Below, piece by piece: positions 8,462-17,796 of a stretch of DNA of 52,029 nt; within the stretch, counting starts at the first letter, position 1, and the number at the start of each line of letters is the position of its first letter. This stretch comes from a bacterium BMS3Bbin10 (lineage in GTDB: Bacteria > Pseudomonadota > Alphaproteobacteria > Rhizobiales > Methyloligellaceae): assembly GCA_002897995.1 (NCBI GenBank), contig BDTT01000031.1:1-52029 (forward strand), written 5' to 3'. Both the position numbers and the translations under genes were made by a program. Under the pieces are notes generated by a model, which saw nothing but the letters and a program-made list of their open reading frames with translations, did no database searches and was not told the DNA's origin.

Positions 8462-9642
8462 GCGCCCGATGCCCGCTTGGCTCCACGCGATCCCGAAAGC
8501 TCTTCCAGAAGCGCGTCGATCTGCGCGGGAGTATGCGCGGCGCAGAAGGTCAGGCGAAGCCGCGCGCTCCCTTGAGGCACCGTCGGCGGACGGATTGCGC
8601 CCGCCCAATAGCCGGCGTCTTTCAATTGCGCGCTCAGGGCCAGCGCGTCATCGGCCCCGCCGACGATCAACGGCACAATCTGTGTCGCCGATGCGCCCGT
8701 GTCGTAACCCAGACGCCTCGCCCCCTCGCGAAATCTGTTCGCCAGGGCGGAAACATGCGCGCGCTCCGCATCGAGCCCGGGCACAAGCTCCAGGCTTGCG
8801 TCGATTGCCCCCAGCACCGGCGGCGGCAGGGCGGTTGAGTAAATCAGGCCCGAACAGCGGTTCACCAGATAGTCGCGCATGGTCTCGCTGCAGGCAATGT
8901 AAGCGCCGTAGCTGCCCATGGCCTTGGAGAAGGTGCCGATGACAATATCCGCCGCGCCGCTCAGCCCCTTCCCCCCTGCTCCCAGAATGCCCGTCGCATG
9001 GGCATCGTCGCAGATGAGAAGGGCCTGATGCTCCTCCGCCAGCGCGGCGATATCCGCCATCGGAGCAATGTCCCCGTCCATGGAAAACACGCTTTCGGTG
9101 AGGATGAATTTCGGGGCCCTCCCGCGCCCATGTTTCGCCAGAAGAGCGCTCAGATGCTCCACGTCGCGGTGGCGGTAGCGATGCTGGCGCACGCCCGCCG
9201 CCTGGCAGCCGAAATGCATGCTTGCATGGTTGAGCCGGTCGGCGAAAACGAGCGGTTCCGCCTCCAGTACCTGTTTGTCGAAAAGGGCCTGCAAGACCGA
9301 TGCATTGGCCTGAAACCCGGAGGCCATCACAAGCGCCGCGGGCTTGTCTTTCAATTTTGCGACCCGGGCCTCGATCCCCTCAAACAGATCGAGGTTACCG
9401 GTAACCAGACGCGAGGCCCCGGCGCCCGCGCCATGGCGCCCCGCCCATGCGCGGGCGCGCTCGATCAGTGCGGGATGCCGCGAAAGGCCCAGATAGTCAT
9501 TGCCGGAAAAATTTACATAGGACGCGCCGCCAAAGCTCACCCGGCCAGGCGCATCATGTTCCGCGCTCTGCAATACACGCAGCAGACCTGCGCTCTCCCG
9601 CGCGCTGGCCCACGCCCGATAACGGCTTTCTCTTCCATCCAT
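8458..9642 (-). CDS. bioF: 8-amino-7-oxononanoate synthase
   Basis: 394 aa, standard length. It belongs to the alpha-oxoamine synthase family (fold type I PLP): [11 protein letters not shown] near residue 44, [29 protein letters not shown] with the PLP-contacting Asp and His, and the Schiff-base lysine in [11 protein letters not shown] (K240). It condenses pimeloyl-ACP or -CoA with L-alanine to give KAPA. It is the first gene of bioF-bioH-bioC. The 70-odd bases between it and the divergent bioB must carry both promoters; I saw no clear BioR-type (TTATMKATAA) or BirA-type box there. Confidence 0.95.
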   Translation of the reverse strand: MDGRESRYRAWASARESAGLLRVLQSAEHDAPGRVSFGGASYVNFSGNDYLGLSRHPALIERARAWAGRHGAGAGASRLVTGNLDLFEGIEARVAKLKDKPAALVMASGFQANASVLQALFDKQVLEAEPLVFADRLNHASMHFGCQAAGVRQHRYRHRDVEHLSALLAKHGRGRAPKFILTESVFSMDGDIAPMADIAALAEEHQALLICDDAHATGILGAGGKGLSGAADIVIGTFSKAMGSYGAYIACSETMRDYLVNRCSGLIYSTALPPPVLGAIDASLELVPGLDAERAHVSALANRFREGARRLGYDTGASATQIVPLIVGGADDALALSAQLKDAGYWAGAIRPPTVPQGSARLRLTFCAAHTPAQIDALLEELSGSRGAKRASGA

Positions 9643-9715
9643 GTTCTTGTATTACCGGAGCGCAGATGACGCGGCAATCACGCAGATAAAAACTGCACAG
9701 CCCAGACCCGGTAAG

Positions 9716-10738
9716 ATGTCGAACATGACCCAGAACACGATTGAACAGAACGGATGCGAAGCCACGCCGCAAGAGCGTCACGACTGGAGCGTGGATGAAA
9801 TTCTCACGATCCTCAAGAGCCCCCTTGACGAGCTGGTCGACCGGGCGCAGGGCGTGCACCGCCAATGGCACGAGGAAGGCACGGTGCAGCTGGCCAGCCT
9901 GCTCTCCATCAAGACAGGCGCCTGCCCGGAGGACTGCAAATATTGCCCGCAGTCGGCCCACTACGCCAAGGATACCGGGCTTGAGAAGGAAGCCCTGCTT
10001 GAGGTCGATACGGTGCTGGCCTCCGCCAGCGCCGCAAAGGAAGCGGGCGCAACACGGTTCTGCATGGGCGCGGCCTGGCGCGAGGTGCGCGAGGGAGACG
10101 AATTCAATCAGGTGCTGGAGATGGTTTCGGGCGTCCGCGACATGGGGCTGGAAGCCTGCGTGACGCTCGGCATGCTCAACCAAAGCCAGGCTGATCAGCT
10201 TGCCGAGGCCGGACTCACCGCCTACAACCACAATCTCGATACCTCCCCGGAATTTTACGGCGAAATCGTCTCCACCCACAGCTACCGGGACCGGATCGAT
10301 ACGATTTCCTGCGTCAGAAAAGCCGGCATCACCGTGTGCAGCGGCGGCATCATCGGCATGGGCGAAAGCGAACGCGACCGGGCCGCCATGCTGCAGGTTC
10401 TGGCAAACATGGACCCGCATCCCGAAAGCGTACCGGTAAATTCGCTGGTGCCCGTGCCCGGCACGCCGCTTGAAGGGCGCGACCCGGTTGAGCCGGAAGA
10501 AATGGTGCGCATGATCGCGACGACGCGCATCGTCATGCCGAAATCGCGGGTGCGGCTCTCCGCGGGACGCGAGGCCCTGCCGAAGGAAACCCAGATCGCG
10601 TGCCTGAAGGCCGGCGCGAATTCAATTTTTTACGGTGAAAAGCTGCTGACCACACCCAACCCGGACACGGTGCAAGACCTTGCGATGATCCGTGAAGCCG
10701 GTTTACGCGTGCTGGAAGCGGACGCAAAAGAGGAATAA
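9716..10738 (+). CDS. bioB: Biotin synthase
   Basis: 340 aa from the ATG at 9716. An in-frame ATG at 9641 would add 25 residues unlike the family and reach into the bioF start. Radical-SAM CxxxCxxC (C70, C74, C77) lies in [14 protein letters not shown], and the product has the [12 protein letters not shown] and [12 protein letters not shown] stretches, GGIIGMGES and RLSAGRE typical of BioB. It inserts sulfur into dethiobiotin using 4Fe-4S and 2Fe-2S clusters. It is followed four bases later by an aminotransferase gene, so the two probably form one transcript opposed to bioF. Confidence 0.96.
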   Translation: MSNMTQNTIEQNGCEATPQERHDWSVDEILTILKSPLDELVDRAQGVHRQWHEEGTVQLASLLSIKTGACPEDCKYCPQSAHYAKDTGLEKEALLEVDTVLASASAAKEAGATRFCMGAAWREVREGDEFNQVLEMVSGVRDMGLEACVTLGMLNQSQADQLAEAGLTAYNHNLDTSPEFYGEIVSTHSYRDRIDTISCVRKAGITVCSGGIIGMGESERDRAAMLQVLANMDPHPESVPVNSLVPVPGTPLEGRDPVEPEEMVRMIATTRIVMPKSRVRLSAGREALPKETQIACLKAGANSIFYGEKLLTTPNPDTVQDLAMIREAGLRVLEADAKEE

Positions 10739-10742
10739 CGCC

Positions 10743-11591
10743 ATGTCGCGCATCGTCTATCTGAATGGCGAATATGTCGCGGAGGAAGATGCGAAGATTT
10801 CGATCTTCGACCGCGCCTTCCTGTTCGCGGACGGCATCTATGAAGTCACCGCCGTAATCAACGGCAAGATGGTGGACTTTGAGCCGCATATGGCGCGCCT
10901 GCATCGCTCGCTTGGAGAACTCGGCATGGCGCAGCCCGTCAGCGACGCAGACCTCAAAGCGATGCATCTGGAACTCATATCCCGCAACAGCCTGAACGAG
11001 GGCCTGATCTATATGCAGATCACGCGCGGGGTTGCCGAGCGGGATTTCGGCTATCCGGAGAACGCCAGACAGACGGTGGTTGGCTTTACGCAAGCCAAAG
11101 AACTGATCGATCCCCCTTTGGCGAAAACCGGCATAAGCATCATTACGGTTCCCGACATCCGCTGGCAGCGCCGCGATATCAAGACGACCGGCATGCTGGC
11201 GCAGGCCATGGCCAAGGAAGCAGCCAAGCGCGCCGGCGCCAACGATGCCTGGATGGTGGAAGACGGATTTGTGACCGAGGGGACATCCAACACCGCGTTT
11301 ATCGTGCTGGACGACGACATATTGGTTACCCGGCCGCTCTCGAACCAGATTCTCCCCGGGATAACGCGGCGCGCGATCATGACGCTTGCGGAGAAGGGCG
11401 ACATAACGGTCGAAGAGCGGCCCTTCACGGTGGACGAGGCAAAAGCGGCCTGCGAGGCATTCCTGACCAGCGCCTCCAGCTTCGTGACCCCGGTTGTGGA
11501 AATAGACGGAGCGAGGATTGGCGGCGGCCAGCCCGGCCCGGTGACCCGGAAACTGCGCGAAATCTATGTCTCCGCCGCGCGGAACGGGTAA
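10743..11591 (+). CDS. dat: D-amino-acid aminotransferase-like class IV PLP enzyme
   Basis: 282 aa, the D-alanine aminotransferase size. It belongs to fold type IV: an ISIFDRAFLFADGIYEV start, QITRGVAERDF with the carboxylate-binding Arg, the PLP lysine in DIKTTGML (K147), and the EGTSNTAFIV phosphate-binding loop. D-amino-acid aminotransferases interconvert D-alanine and D-glutamate with their oxo-acids, for example for the cell wall. Aminodeoxychorismate lyase and branched-chain aminotransferases share the fold; the length and the R/E pattern favour Dat. Its place four bases after bioB is unusual and has no known role in biotin synthesis. Confidence 0.82.
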   Translation: MSRIVYLNGEYVAEEDAKISIFDRAFLFADGIYEVTAVINGKMVDFEPHMARLHRSLGELGMAQPVSDADLKAMHLELISRNSLNEGLIYMQITRGVAERDFGYPENARQTVVGFTQAKELIDPPLAKTGISIITVPDIRWQRRDIKTTGMLAQAMAKEAAKRAGANDAWMVEDGFVTEGTSNTAFIVLDDDILVTRPLSNQILPGITRRAIMTLAEKGDITVEERPFTVDEAKAACEAFLTSASSFVTPVVEIDGARIGGGQPGPVTRKLREIYVSAARNG

Positions 11592-11717
11592 AAAGTGCAA
11601 ACGGTCAAATTGAGGAACCCTTTGTTAACCATAGGCGCGTATATTTGATACTCAGCGGAACGCCTCGGCGCCCCGCGATACTTGACCCCCCCCTTGATAC
11701 GTTGCGACAGCAACAGG

Positions 11718-11749
11718 TTCGGTCCGGTGCCCCCCAGCACCGGACCGAA
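11718..11749. other. Perfect 13-bp hairpin between dat and the GNAT gene
   Basis: TTCGGTCCGGTGC pairs perfectly with GCACCGGACCGAA across a six-base loop. It lies in the gap between convergent genes (11592-11812). No T-run follows on either strand, so it is not a textbook intrinsic terminator, but it may stop transcripts from both sides. A TTAACCAT half-site (the CtrA-type half) at about 11628 lies upstream of it on the plus strand, so a small RNA is another possibility. Confidence 0.55.
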
Positions 11750-11812
11750 TTACATTGGGAGCGTTCATCTGAATATCCCGGAGCAGGCGGCTAGGAATAG
11801 TTTGAACGGGAA

Positions 11813-12268
11813 CTAGAGATACAGCTTGAAGCCCACATGGGTCGGCTGGAAGCCGATCCGCTCATAGAATTTTATGGCATCCGGGCGCTGCTTGTTGCTT
11901 GTGAGCTGAACGATCCTGCAACCACGCTCTTTCGCCATATCGATGACATGTTGCATCAGCGCCCGGCCAAGCCCCCTGCCCTGATGACTGTCAGCCACGC
12001 GCACGGCCTCAATCAGGGCGCGGCGTCCCCCTTCAAAACTCAGATTGGCGATAAATGTGACCTGCACGCAGCCGACAGCCTTGCCGGCATCCTCCGCCAC
12101 CAGCACCATATTATTGGGGTCCGCCTCGATCTCGCTGAAGGCGTCTTCATAGACTTGGATACCCGCCCCGGCGGATTCCCGGGTTGCCCCCAGCGGATCA
12201 TCGGCCAGGAGCGCCACGATCTCCGGCAAATCGCTTTTGTTCGCCGCTCTGATGGGGAGTGGTTTCAT
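11813..12268 (-). CDS. GNAT family N-acetyltransferase
   Basis: 151 aa with a full GNAT fold. It starts PIRAANKSDLPEIVALL, followed by a central acidic strand VLVAEDAGKAVGCVQV, the acetyl-CoA loop in SHQGRGLGRALMQHVI (the Q/RxxGxG/A motif), and the C-terminal KFYERIGFQPTHVGFKLYL. Such proteins acetylate small molecules or protein termini with acetyl-CoA. The similarity to the YjgM and phosphinothricin-type branches does not fix a substrate. It lies alone, 43 bases after the start of the tolC-like gene's downstream end on the same strand, and could be read from the secretion genes' transcript. Confidence 0.85.
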   Translation of the reverse strand: MKPLPIRAANKSDLPEIVALLADDPLGATRESAGAGIQVYEDAFSEIEADPNNMVLVAEDAGKAVGCVQVTFIANLSFEGGRRALIEAVRVADSHQGRGLGRALMQHVIDMAKERGCRIVQLTSNKQRPDAIKFYERIGFQPTHVGFKLYL

Positions 12269-12311
12269 AATGGTGGCTGTTCACCCTGCTCGGGAACGCG
12301 CGTTATCACGC

Positions 12312-13985
12312 CTAACGAGACATGCCCCAATAGGTTTCGTCATCGGATTTGACCGATCGCAAAGTGGTTCTGGGGGGTATTGCGGCGGTTGCCAGGCGGG
12401 CGGTGTCCGAAACCGGCATTTCGGTGACAGACATTGCCCACTGAGCCTGGGCCGCTTCTTGAGATGCCGCTGGCTCCAGCACCCGCACGTCCACCCTATC
12501 TTCCGCCCGTGTTTCCGCCGGCGCAAACAGCCGCGGATACGCGCTGGCCTCCTTCGGCGTTCCCTCATTCGCAAACAAGCGCTCTCGGCGCACCGCGTCA
12601 TCAAGGTCCGGATAGTCAACCGGCAGGTTCAGATAGGAAGCGGTAAGCCGCCCGGTCGCCGCAAGCAGCGTATAGCCGGACACCACATGATCGTTTTGCG
12701 CACGCGCCAGCGCCACCTCGCCATTGACCAGTTCGCGCTGCGCATCGAGAACCTCGAACAGAGCGCGTTCGCCTACCTTCACTTCGATTCTGACGCCCTT
12801 CAGGGCCTCGCGGGCCGCCTTGACCTGCTGGCGGGCCGCCCTGATGCGCGCGCGCGCGGCATGAAGCTGCTTCCAGGCGTTGATGACATTCGCCCGCGTC
12901 CGGCGGCGCGAGTCGGTGACTTCGTATATTGCCCCGGTTTCCCTCGCCCGCGTCTGACGGACGCGCGAGCGCAGCTCGCCGCCCCGGTAGAGCGGCATCT
13001 TCATGCGCACGAAGAGCGACGACACCTCTTCCCTGTCGATCGACGCGGAGGTGTTGCGGTCAATACCATGGCTGAGTTCAAGCGAGACGGTTGGCAGCAG
13101 CGCGCCATAGGCCTCCCGTTTGGCCCGCCGCGCGGCCTCTTGCTGATGCAGCGCGCCGACAATGGCCGGGTTGGCGCTCTTCGCTACGCCCAGCGCAGCC
13201 TCAAGGGAGGGCGGCAATCCGGGCGGCATGCGCGGTGCGGCGAGCGCGCCTGGACGGCGCCCGATGATGGCCTCGAAGCTCGCTTCGCTCGCTTCCACAT
13301 CCGCCTCCGCCTGGGCGAGATCGGCTTTCCCCCCGAACAGCCGCGTGCGGGCCTGGGCGACATCGGTCTTGGACAGATCACCAGCCTTGCGGCGCGCCCT
13401 GGAGGCTTTCAGTTCACCGTTGAGGAAGCGGACATTATCGCGCCTGAGTTTCACGATCTTGCGGTCCCGGACCACATCCATGTAAGCGGTAGCGGCGTCG
13501 AGCAGGACGCTTTGCTCGCGGCCATGCAGCTGCGACTCGCCCGCCCGCGCTTCGGCTTTTACACGGCGCGTTCCGTTCAGTGTCTGGAAGCCCCGGAACA
13601 GTGGCTGGGTCAGCGTCACGGAGTAGCCGTCGGGATCGAGCTTGGTCGTCCGCGAGGAGGAATTGAGCCGGCTGTGCTCACCGCCTGTATAAGCATCCAA
13701 AGAGAGGTTTGGCAGCCCCTTGGCCCGCTCCAGCTTGATGCTTTCCTCATCCGCGCGCTGGCGGGCACGTTCCGCATCGAGCCCCGGATTGCCGGAAAAG
13801 GCACTGGTGAGGGCTTCATTCAAGGATTGCGAGCCGGCTTCACCGGGGCCGAGAGATACCAGCGCAAGGGCAAGCGAACAGACCGCGAGGCATGAGTTCG
13901 CCCGCACCGCGCCAAGGGTTGAAGGCGCCCCTTCCCGCGCGCCGTACCCGCAGGCAGGTTGCGCTTTGTGTCGATTGGTTCGCAT
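12312..13985 (-). CDS. TolC family outer-membrane channel of a type I secretion system
   Basis: 557 aa. A hydrophobic signal segment (about residues 29-46) follows an unusually long N-terminus; a GTG start near codon 27 would give a more normal signal peptide. The rest shows the two OEP repeats: [41 protein letters not shown], and in the second half SLFVRMKMPLYRGGELRSRVRQ, with long helical stretches between. A C-terminal tail of about 80 residues after the channel is Pro- and Ala-rich. TolC proteins form the outer-membrane tunnel of type I exporters. It follows the HlyD gene by 173 bases, which contain a CtrA-like site, so it may have its own promoter. Confidence 0.88.
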   Translation of the reverse strand: MRTNRHKAQPACGYGAREGAPSTLGAVRANSCLAVCSLALALVSLGPGEAGSQSLNEALTSAFSGNPGLDAERARQRADEESIKLERAKGLPNLSLDAYTGGEHSRLNSSSRTTKLDPDGYSVTLTQPLFRGFQTLNGTRRVKAEARAGESQLHGREQSVLLDAATAYMDVVRDRKIVKLRRDNVRFLNGELKASRARRKAGDLSKTDVAQARTRLFGGKADLAQAEADVEASEASFEAIIGRRPGALAAPRMPPGLPPSLEAALGVAKSANPAIVGALHQQEAARRAKREAYGALLPTVSLELSHGIDRNTSASIDREEVSSLFVRMKMPLYRGGELRSRVRQTRARETGAIYEVTDSRRRTRANVINAWKQLHAARARIRAARQQVKAAREALKGVRIEVKVGERALFEVLDAQRELVNGEVALARAQNDHVVSGYTLLAATGRLTASYLNLPVDYPDLDDAVRRERLFANEGTPKEASAYPRLFAPAETRAEDRVDVRVLEPAASQEAAQAQWAMSVTEMPVSDTARLATAAIPPRTTLRSVKSDDETYWGMSR

Positions 13986-14070
13986 ATGCTGTGACCGTCA
14001 CTATCCCCGTAACGTTCCGGCTCAGTCGAATTCGATGATTCTCTAATGGGAACAGCATGTTGCACGCCCC

Positions 14071-14085
14071 TTAACCTAGGGTTAA
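14071..14085 (-). promoter_or_regulatory. CtrA-like box upstream of the tolC-like gene
   Basis: TTAACCTAGGGTTAA fits TTAA-N7-TTAA exactly and is also an inverted repeat TTAACC-TAG-GGTTAA. It lies 86-100 bases upstream of the tolC-like start. CtrA is the alphaproteobacterial cell-cycle and motility regulator. A match this exact is unlikely by chance in GC-rich sequence, but binding is inferred. Confidence 0.55.
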
Positions 14086-14158
14086 CTGGCGTGCGATTTT
14101 GAAACGCTTGCTGGATTGCGCGGCGCGCCAGGGCGGTTTCGATGAAACCGGAACCGCG

Positions 14159-15493
14159 CTAGCGCTCGGAAAAGCCGATGTCGAGGGAACGATAGACCGG
14201 CTTCAGGAGGTATCTGACGAGTGATTTGGAACCGGTGATGATATTGGCTTGCGCCACCATGCCCGGCTGGATAAGGCGCCGCCGGTTGCCTTTACCCACA
14301 TAGCGCTGCCCAAGCGCCACAACGACCTTGTAATAGGGTTCGCCGTCCTCGTTCTTGAAGGTGGAGGCGGAAATGACGTCAATCTTGCCTATGACGGCGC
14401 CGAACACATTCGGGTCGAATGTTGAAAGTCTGACCTCGACCTGATCGCCAACCTTTATATGGCCGATATCTTTCGGGTCTATGCGCACCTCGGCGACAAC
14501 GCCTGAGTCGAGGGGGACGACCTTTGCAACCAGATCTCCGGGCCGCACCACCTCGCCCGGCGTTTTCTGCGCCAGTTCCTGCACAATTCCCCGAATCGGC
14601 GATTTCACGGCCAGCCGGTCCACCCGGTCCTTATATTTGCCGATCTGCTGCTCGAGTTCGGCCAGTTCGGCGGAAAACCTGGAACGTTCCTCATTGAGCA
14701 GTTTGATGCTTTCCGCCTTGCCTCCCTCGAGCGCGCTTTTTGCCTCATTGAGCTGTTCCCTGGCGGATTCGCGCCGTCCGGAAATGGAGAAGTGCCGCGC
14801 CCTGACTTCCTCCAGAGACACTTTGGCCTGCAGGTAAGCGCGACGCGACGTGTAGCCGGATTTCAGCAGTTTGGACCGGATCGCAAGCTGCTCTTTGTTG
14901 ATCTCTATCTGGCGCGACAGGCTTTCCGCCTCCAGTTCAGCCGCCTCGAATTCCGCTTGCCGCTGCGAAACTCTGGCCTTCGATGCGCGGTATTCTGAAG
15001 AAATCTGATCGTGTTTGGACGTAAAGACCTGCATTTGCTCGGCGGCCAGTTCAGGGAAATCTTTCGCAACCGCGGTGAAATCGGGAGCACGGTCTTCAAT
15101 AAGCGCGCTCATCGCCTCCTTCTGCAGGCGCAAATTTGCCGCCCGGACATGGAGCTGATTGAGGTCGCTGGCAGCTGAAACCAGGCTCAGACGCATCAGC
15201 ACCGTGCCGGCTTCGACCTGTTGTCCTTCGCGCACATCGATGCTTTCGACCTGCCCGCCTTCAAGGTGCTGGATTGTCTGGACATAGCCGGAGGGGGCGA
15301 TTTCGCCGCGGCCGATAGCCAATTCGCGCATTTCCGCAAAGGACGCCCAAACGAGCGCAGCCACAAACAGCATGCAGAACAGGTTGGTGAGCTTCCCGAA
15401 CATATGCGGGATGCGCCCGTCCTCCAGTTCGGCAGGCAATGTGAACCGCTGGCCCCGGATATCGGGCTCGCTGCTCCAACTGGGCTGCCACAT
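14159..15493 (-). CDS. HlyD family periplasmic adaptor (membrane fusion protein)
   Basis: 444 aa. A short cytoplasmic head and one membrane helix (about residues 33-52) precede a beta-barrel and lipoyl start (GYVQTIQHLEGGQVESIDVREGQ split around the strand), a long coiled coil (about 100-285, Glu-, Gln- and Lys-rich) and the returning lipoyl half VKSPIRGIVQELAQKTPGEVV. This is the layout of HlyD, PrtE and LapC adaptors, which connect the ABC exporter to TolC. It lies 53 bases downstream of the second ABC gene. A small hairpin (CGGTTTC-GAT-GAAACCG, 14134-14150) after its stop may end part of the transcript before the tolC-like gene. Confidence 0.92.
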   Translation of the reverse strand: MWQPSWSSEPDIRGQRFTLPAELEDGRIPHMFGKLTNLFCMLFVAALVWASFAEMRELAIGRGEIAPSGYVQTIQHLEGGQVESIDVREGQQVEAGTVLMRLSLVSAASDLNQLHVRAANLRLQKEAMSALIEDRAPDFTAVAKDFPELAAEQMQVFTSKHDQISSEYRASKARVSQRQAEFEAAELEAESLSRQIEINKEQLAIRSKLLKSGYTSRRAYLQAKVSLEEVRARHFSISGRRESAREQLNEAKSALEGGKAESIKLLNEERSRFSAELAELEQQIGKYKDRVDRLAVKSPIRGIVQELAQKTPGEVVRPGDLVAKVVPLDSGVVAEVRIDPKDIGHIKVGDQVEVRLSTFDPNVFGAVIGKIDVISASTFKNEDGEPYYKVVVALGQRYVGKGNRRRLIQPGMVAQANIITGSKSLVRYLLKPVYRSLDIGFSER

Positions 15494-15546
15494 TCCATAC
15501 TCTCCGTATACTTCTATGCAGCAGAGTTGGGGGCAGCGCTTAAAAT

Positions 15547-17796
15547 TTAGCTAACTTTCTTTTCCTGCATTTGGGCGAGGAGCGCCGGGACAACCTCATC
15601 GGGAGGACCGTCGGCGGCAATTTGACCGCGGTCGAGAACGACCACCCGGTCGGCGCAGCGCATGTGGCTTGGGCGGTGGGTGACCAGCAGAACCGTGGCG
15701 CGGCCGGACAAGCTTTTGATTTTTCTTATGAAGGCCTCGTCTCCGGCCCTGTCAAGCCGGCTGCCCGGATCATCCAGCAGATAGATGGGGCAATCCTTGA
15801 CATAGGCGCGGGCGAGAATAAGCTGCTGCAGCCTTCCATCGGTCCAGGCACGCTGATCGACGGTTCTGATCCGCGTATCCAGGCCTTCCGGAAGCGACTT
15901 GACGAAATCGGATGCGCCGGCTTCCGCGAGAGCCTTCTGCATTGCCTCCGGCGTGATTTCCGGATCGGCCAATTTCAGATTTTGCGCCACCGTGCCATAG
16001 AAAACATCCAGGGCTTCGGGCACATAGGCCACGGATTGCCGGTATTCGGCTGCGTCAACCTGCCGCAGGTCGAGCCCATCGGCGCGCACGGCTCCCATCT
16101 GCGGCCGGTAAAGACCGGCCACCAGTTTGAGCAGCGTGGATTTACCGGCGCCCGAATTGCCGGTGATGGCGACAACCTGTCCGGCGGGGATGTCGAGCGA
16201 TACGCCGCGCAGCGCCGCTTCCGCCTGAGCGGCGTAGCGGAAACCCGCTTCGACAATCGATATGTGGCCATAATATTTGCGGCCTACCGTCGCCATCTGG
16301 TTGGCGCGGCGTTCAGGCTGCATCCGCATCAGATTGTTGACCTGCTTCATCGTGTCGATGCCCTGCCCGATCTGGTTGAGCCCCAGAAAAATAGCCTGAA
16401 TGGGTGAAAGCAAACGCCAGACAAGTGCGATGACGGCAATCAGCGCACCGACGCTCAGATTGCCGTCAAGCGCCATCACCGCGCCGTAGGAGACCGTCGA
16501 GACGCCGGTCACCATCACCAGCATCTGCGAAGCGGTCTGCAGCATTGTGTTGAATTGCTGTGCCTTGAACTGGCGCAGAAGATAGGTGCTGAACAGCCCC
16601 TTGCAGCGTTCGATCCAGACTTCCTCCGCGCCATTCTCGCGCACCGACCGGCGCTTGTCGGCAAGTTCCATGACGAAGTCGCGCGCCCGGGTATTGGCAT
16701 CGCCGGCGAGACGGATACGGCGCCGGGTCAGCGGAACCGTCGCGACGGCCGCAACCAGGAATACGACGAACAGGGCAAGGGGGATGAAGCCCAGCGGACC
16801 GCTGATCAGGAAGATCGCACCGAGAAAAACGAATACGAAGGGGAGGTCCGTGAGCGCGCCGCCAAGTTGCCCGACGAACAGATCGCGGATACCGGCGAAC
16901 TGCTTCAGCCGTGAAATTTGCGCCGAAATGGGGGCGGTTTCCGTCATCGCCAGCGGAAGGTTCAGCAATTGCTGCATCGCGGCGATGGTGACCAGGCTCT
17001 CGAAGCGGGCGCCGAGAAAGGCGATAACGCGTGCGCGAACCGTGCGCAGTCCCATCTCGAATGCCACGACAATGAGTATTCCGATGAGGAAGAAGAGCAG
17101 CGTCATCGGCGATTTCGCCCCGATTGCCTTGTCATAGACGTTCATGACGTAAATCGGAACGGCCAGCGCCAGCACGTTTACGGCAAATGCCAGGGCGAAG
17201 ACGGTATAGATCGATCTCCTGAACCGGCCGAAGGCGTATTGCACCCAGCCATGCTTGTGTATCGTTTCGAAAATATCGTCGCCCTTGATTGGCGACACCA
17301 GATACACATCGCCCCTGGTCCTGTCCGCCGGCACGTGAACCAGGGATTTCTTCACGCCGTCGAAGGTGAGCAGACTCCCGTCCGGCTCGATGCCGAGGAT
17401 GACCGATACCCGGTCTCCGTTACCCTGGCTGAACAGGCAGGGCAGCATACCCGGCCTGAGTTCCGAGCGCCTGAAGGCGCGGTGCGTGGTACGGTACCTG
17501 ATCCGCGCCAGCAGGGCGCGCAGATCGTCAATGTCGTGGAGCGGTTCGAGATGGGGCAGCGCCTCCATCAGATGGCGTTCCTGCCCGGTCCACTCAAGCG
17601 CCAGGAGAAGCGGTTTCAGGCAGGCCGCCGCCGGTGTTGAGTCATCCAGCTTGGCCAGTTTGTCCCCGGCCAGGGCGGATCCGAGCCGGCCCTGCAAATC
17701 ATGCACGGGATTGCCGCTTTCGCCGGCGCCTGCAACAGGACTTGCGGGTGTATCAGGAGCACCCCCTTCCCTCCCCTGTGCGCCCGTAACCGTCAT
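15547..17796 (-). CDS. Type I secretion ABC exporter, second subunit (degenerate signature, Asp for catalytic Glu)
   Basis: 749 aa. Residues about 50-175 resemble the inactive C39-like domain of LapB/HlyB-type exporters, followed by a six-helix membrane domain (about 195-480) and an ATPase domain. Walker A is intact (GNSGAGKS, 546-553) and the H-loop His is present (H707), but the Walker B end is D675-D676 instead of Asp-Glu. The LSGGQ signature is replaced by WTDGR (651-655), and the Q-loop position reads Glu. It overlaps the first ABC gene by four bases (ATGA). Paired with that subunit it would make a heterodimer, comparable to RtxB/RtxE of Vibrio cholerae. The secreted substrate is not nearby. 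Confidence 0.9.
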   Translation of the reverse strand: MTVTGAQGREGGAPDTPASPVAGAGESGNPVHDLQGRLGSALAGDKLAKLDDSTPAAACLKPLLLALEWTGQERHLMEALPHLEPLHDIDDLRALLARIRYRTTHRAFRRSELRPGMLPCLFSQGNGDRVSVILGIEPDGSLLTFDGVKKSLVHVPADRTRGDVYLVSPIKGDDIFETIHKHGWVQYAFGRFRRSIYTVFALAFAVNVLALAVPIYVMNVYDKAIGAKSPMTLLFFLIGILIVVAFEMGLRTVRARVIAFLGARFESLVTIAAMQQLLNLPLAMTETAPISAQISRLKQFAGIRDLFVGQLGGALTDLPFVFVFLGAIFLISGPLGFIPLALFVVFLVAAVATVPLTRRRIRLAGDANTRARDFVMELADKRRSVRENGAEEVWIERCKGLFSTYLLRQFKAQQFNTMLQTASQMLVMVTGVSTVSYGAVMALDGNLSVGALIAVIALVWRLLSPIQAIFLGLNQIGQGIDTMKQVNNLMRMQPERRANQMATVGRKYYGHISIVEAGFRYAAQAEAALRGVSLDIPAGQVVAITGNSGAGKSTLLKLVAGLYRPQMGAVRADGLDLRQVDAAEYRQSVAYVPEALDVFYGTVAQNLKLADPEITPEAMQKALAEAGASDFVKSLPEGLDTRIRTVDQRAWTDGRLQQLILARAYVKDCPIYLLDDPGSRLDRAGDEAFIRKIKSLSGRATVLLVTHRPSHMRCADRVVVLDRGQIAADGPPDEVVPALLAQMQEKKVS

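Noticed and set aside
9643-9715. BioR or BirA operator between bioF and bioB
   Set aside because: No TTATMKATAA-like or TTGTAAACC-like site found; only a loose GCAG...CTGC pair near 9682.
12237-13895. 552-codon plus-strand open frame opposite the tolC-like gene
   Set aside because: Composition of an antisense frame, no domain, and it runs across the start of the GNAT gene.
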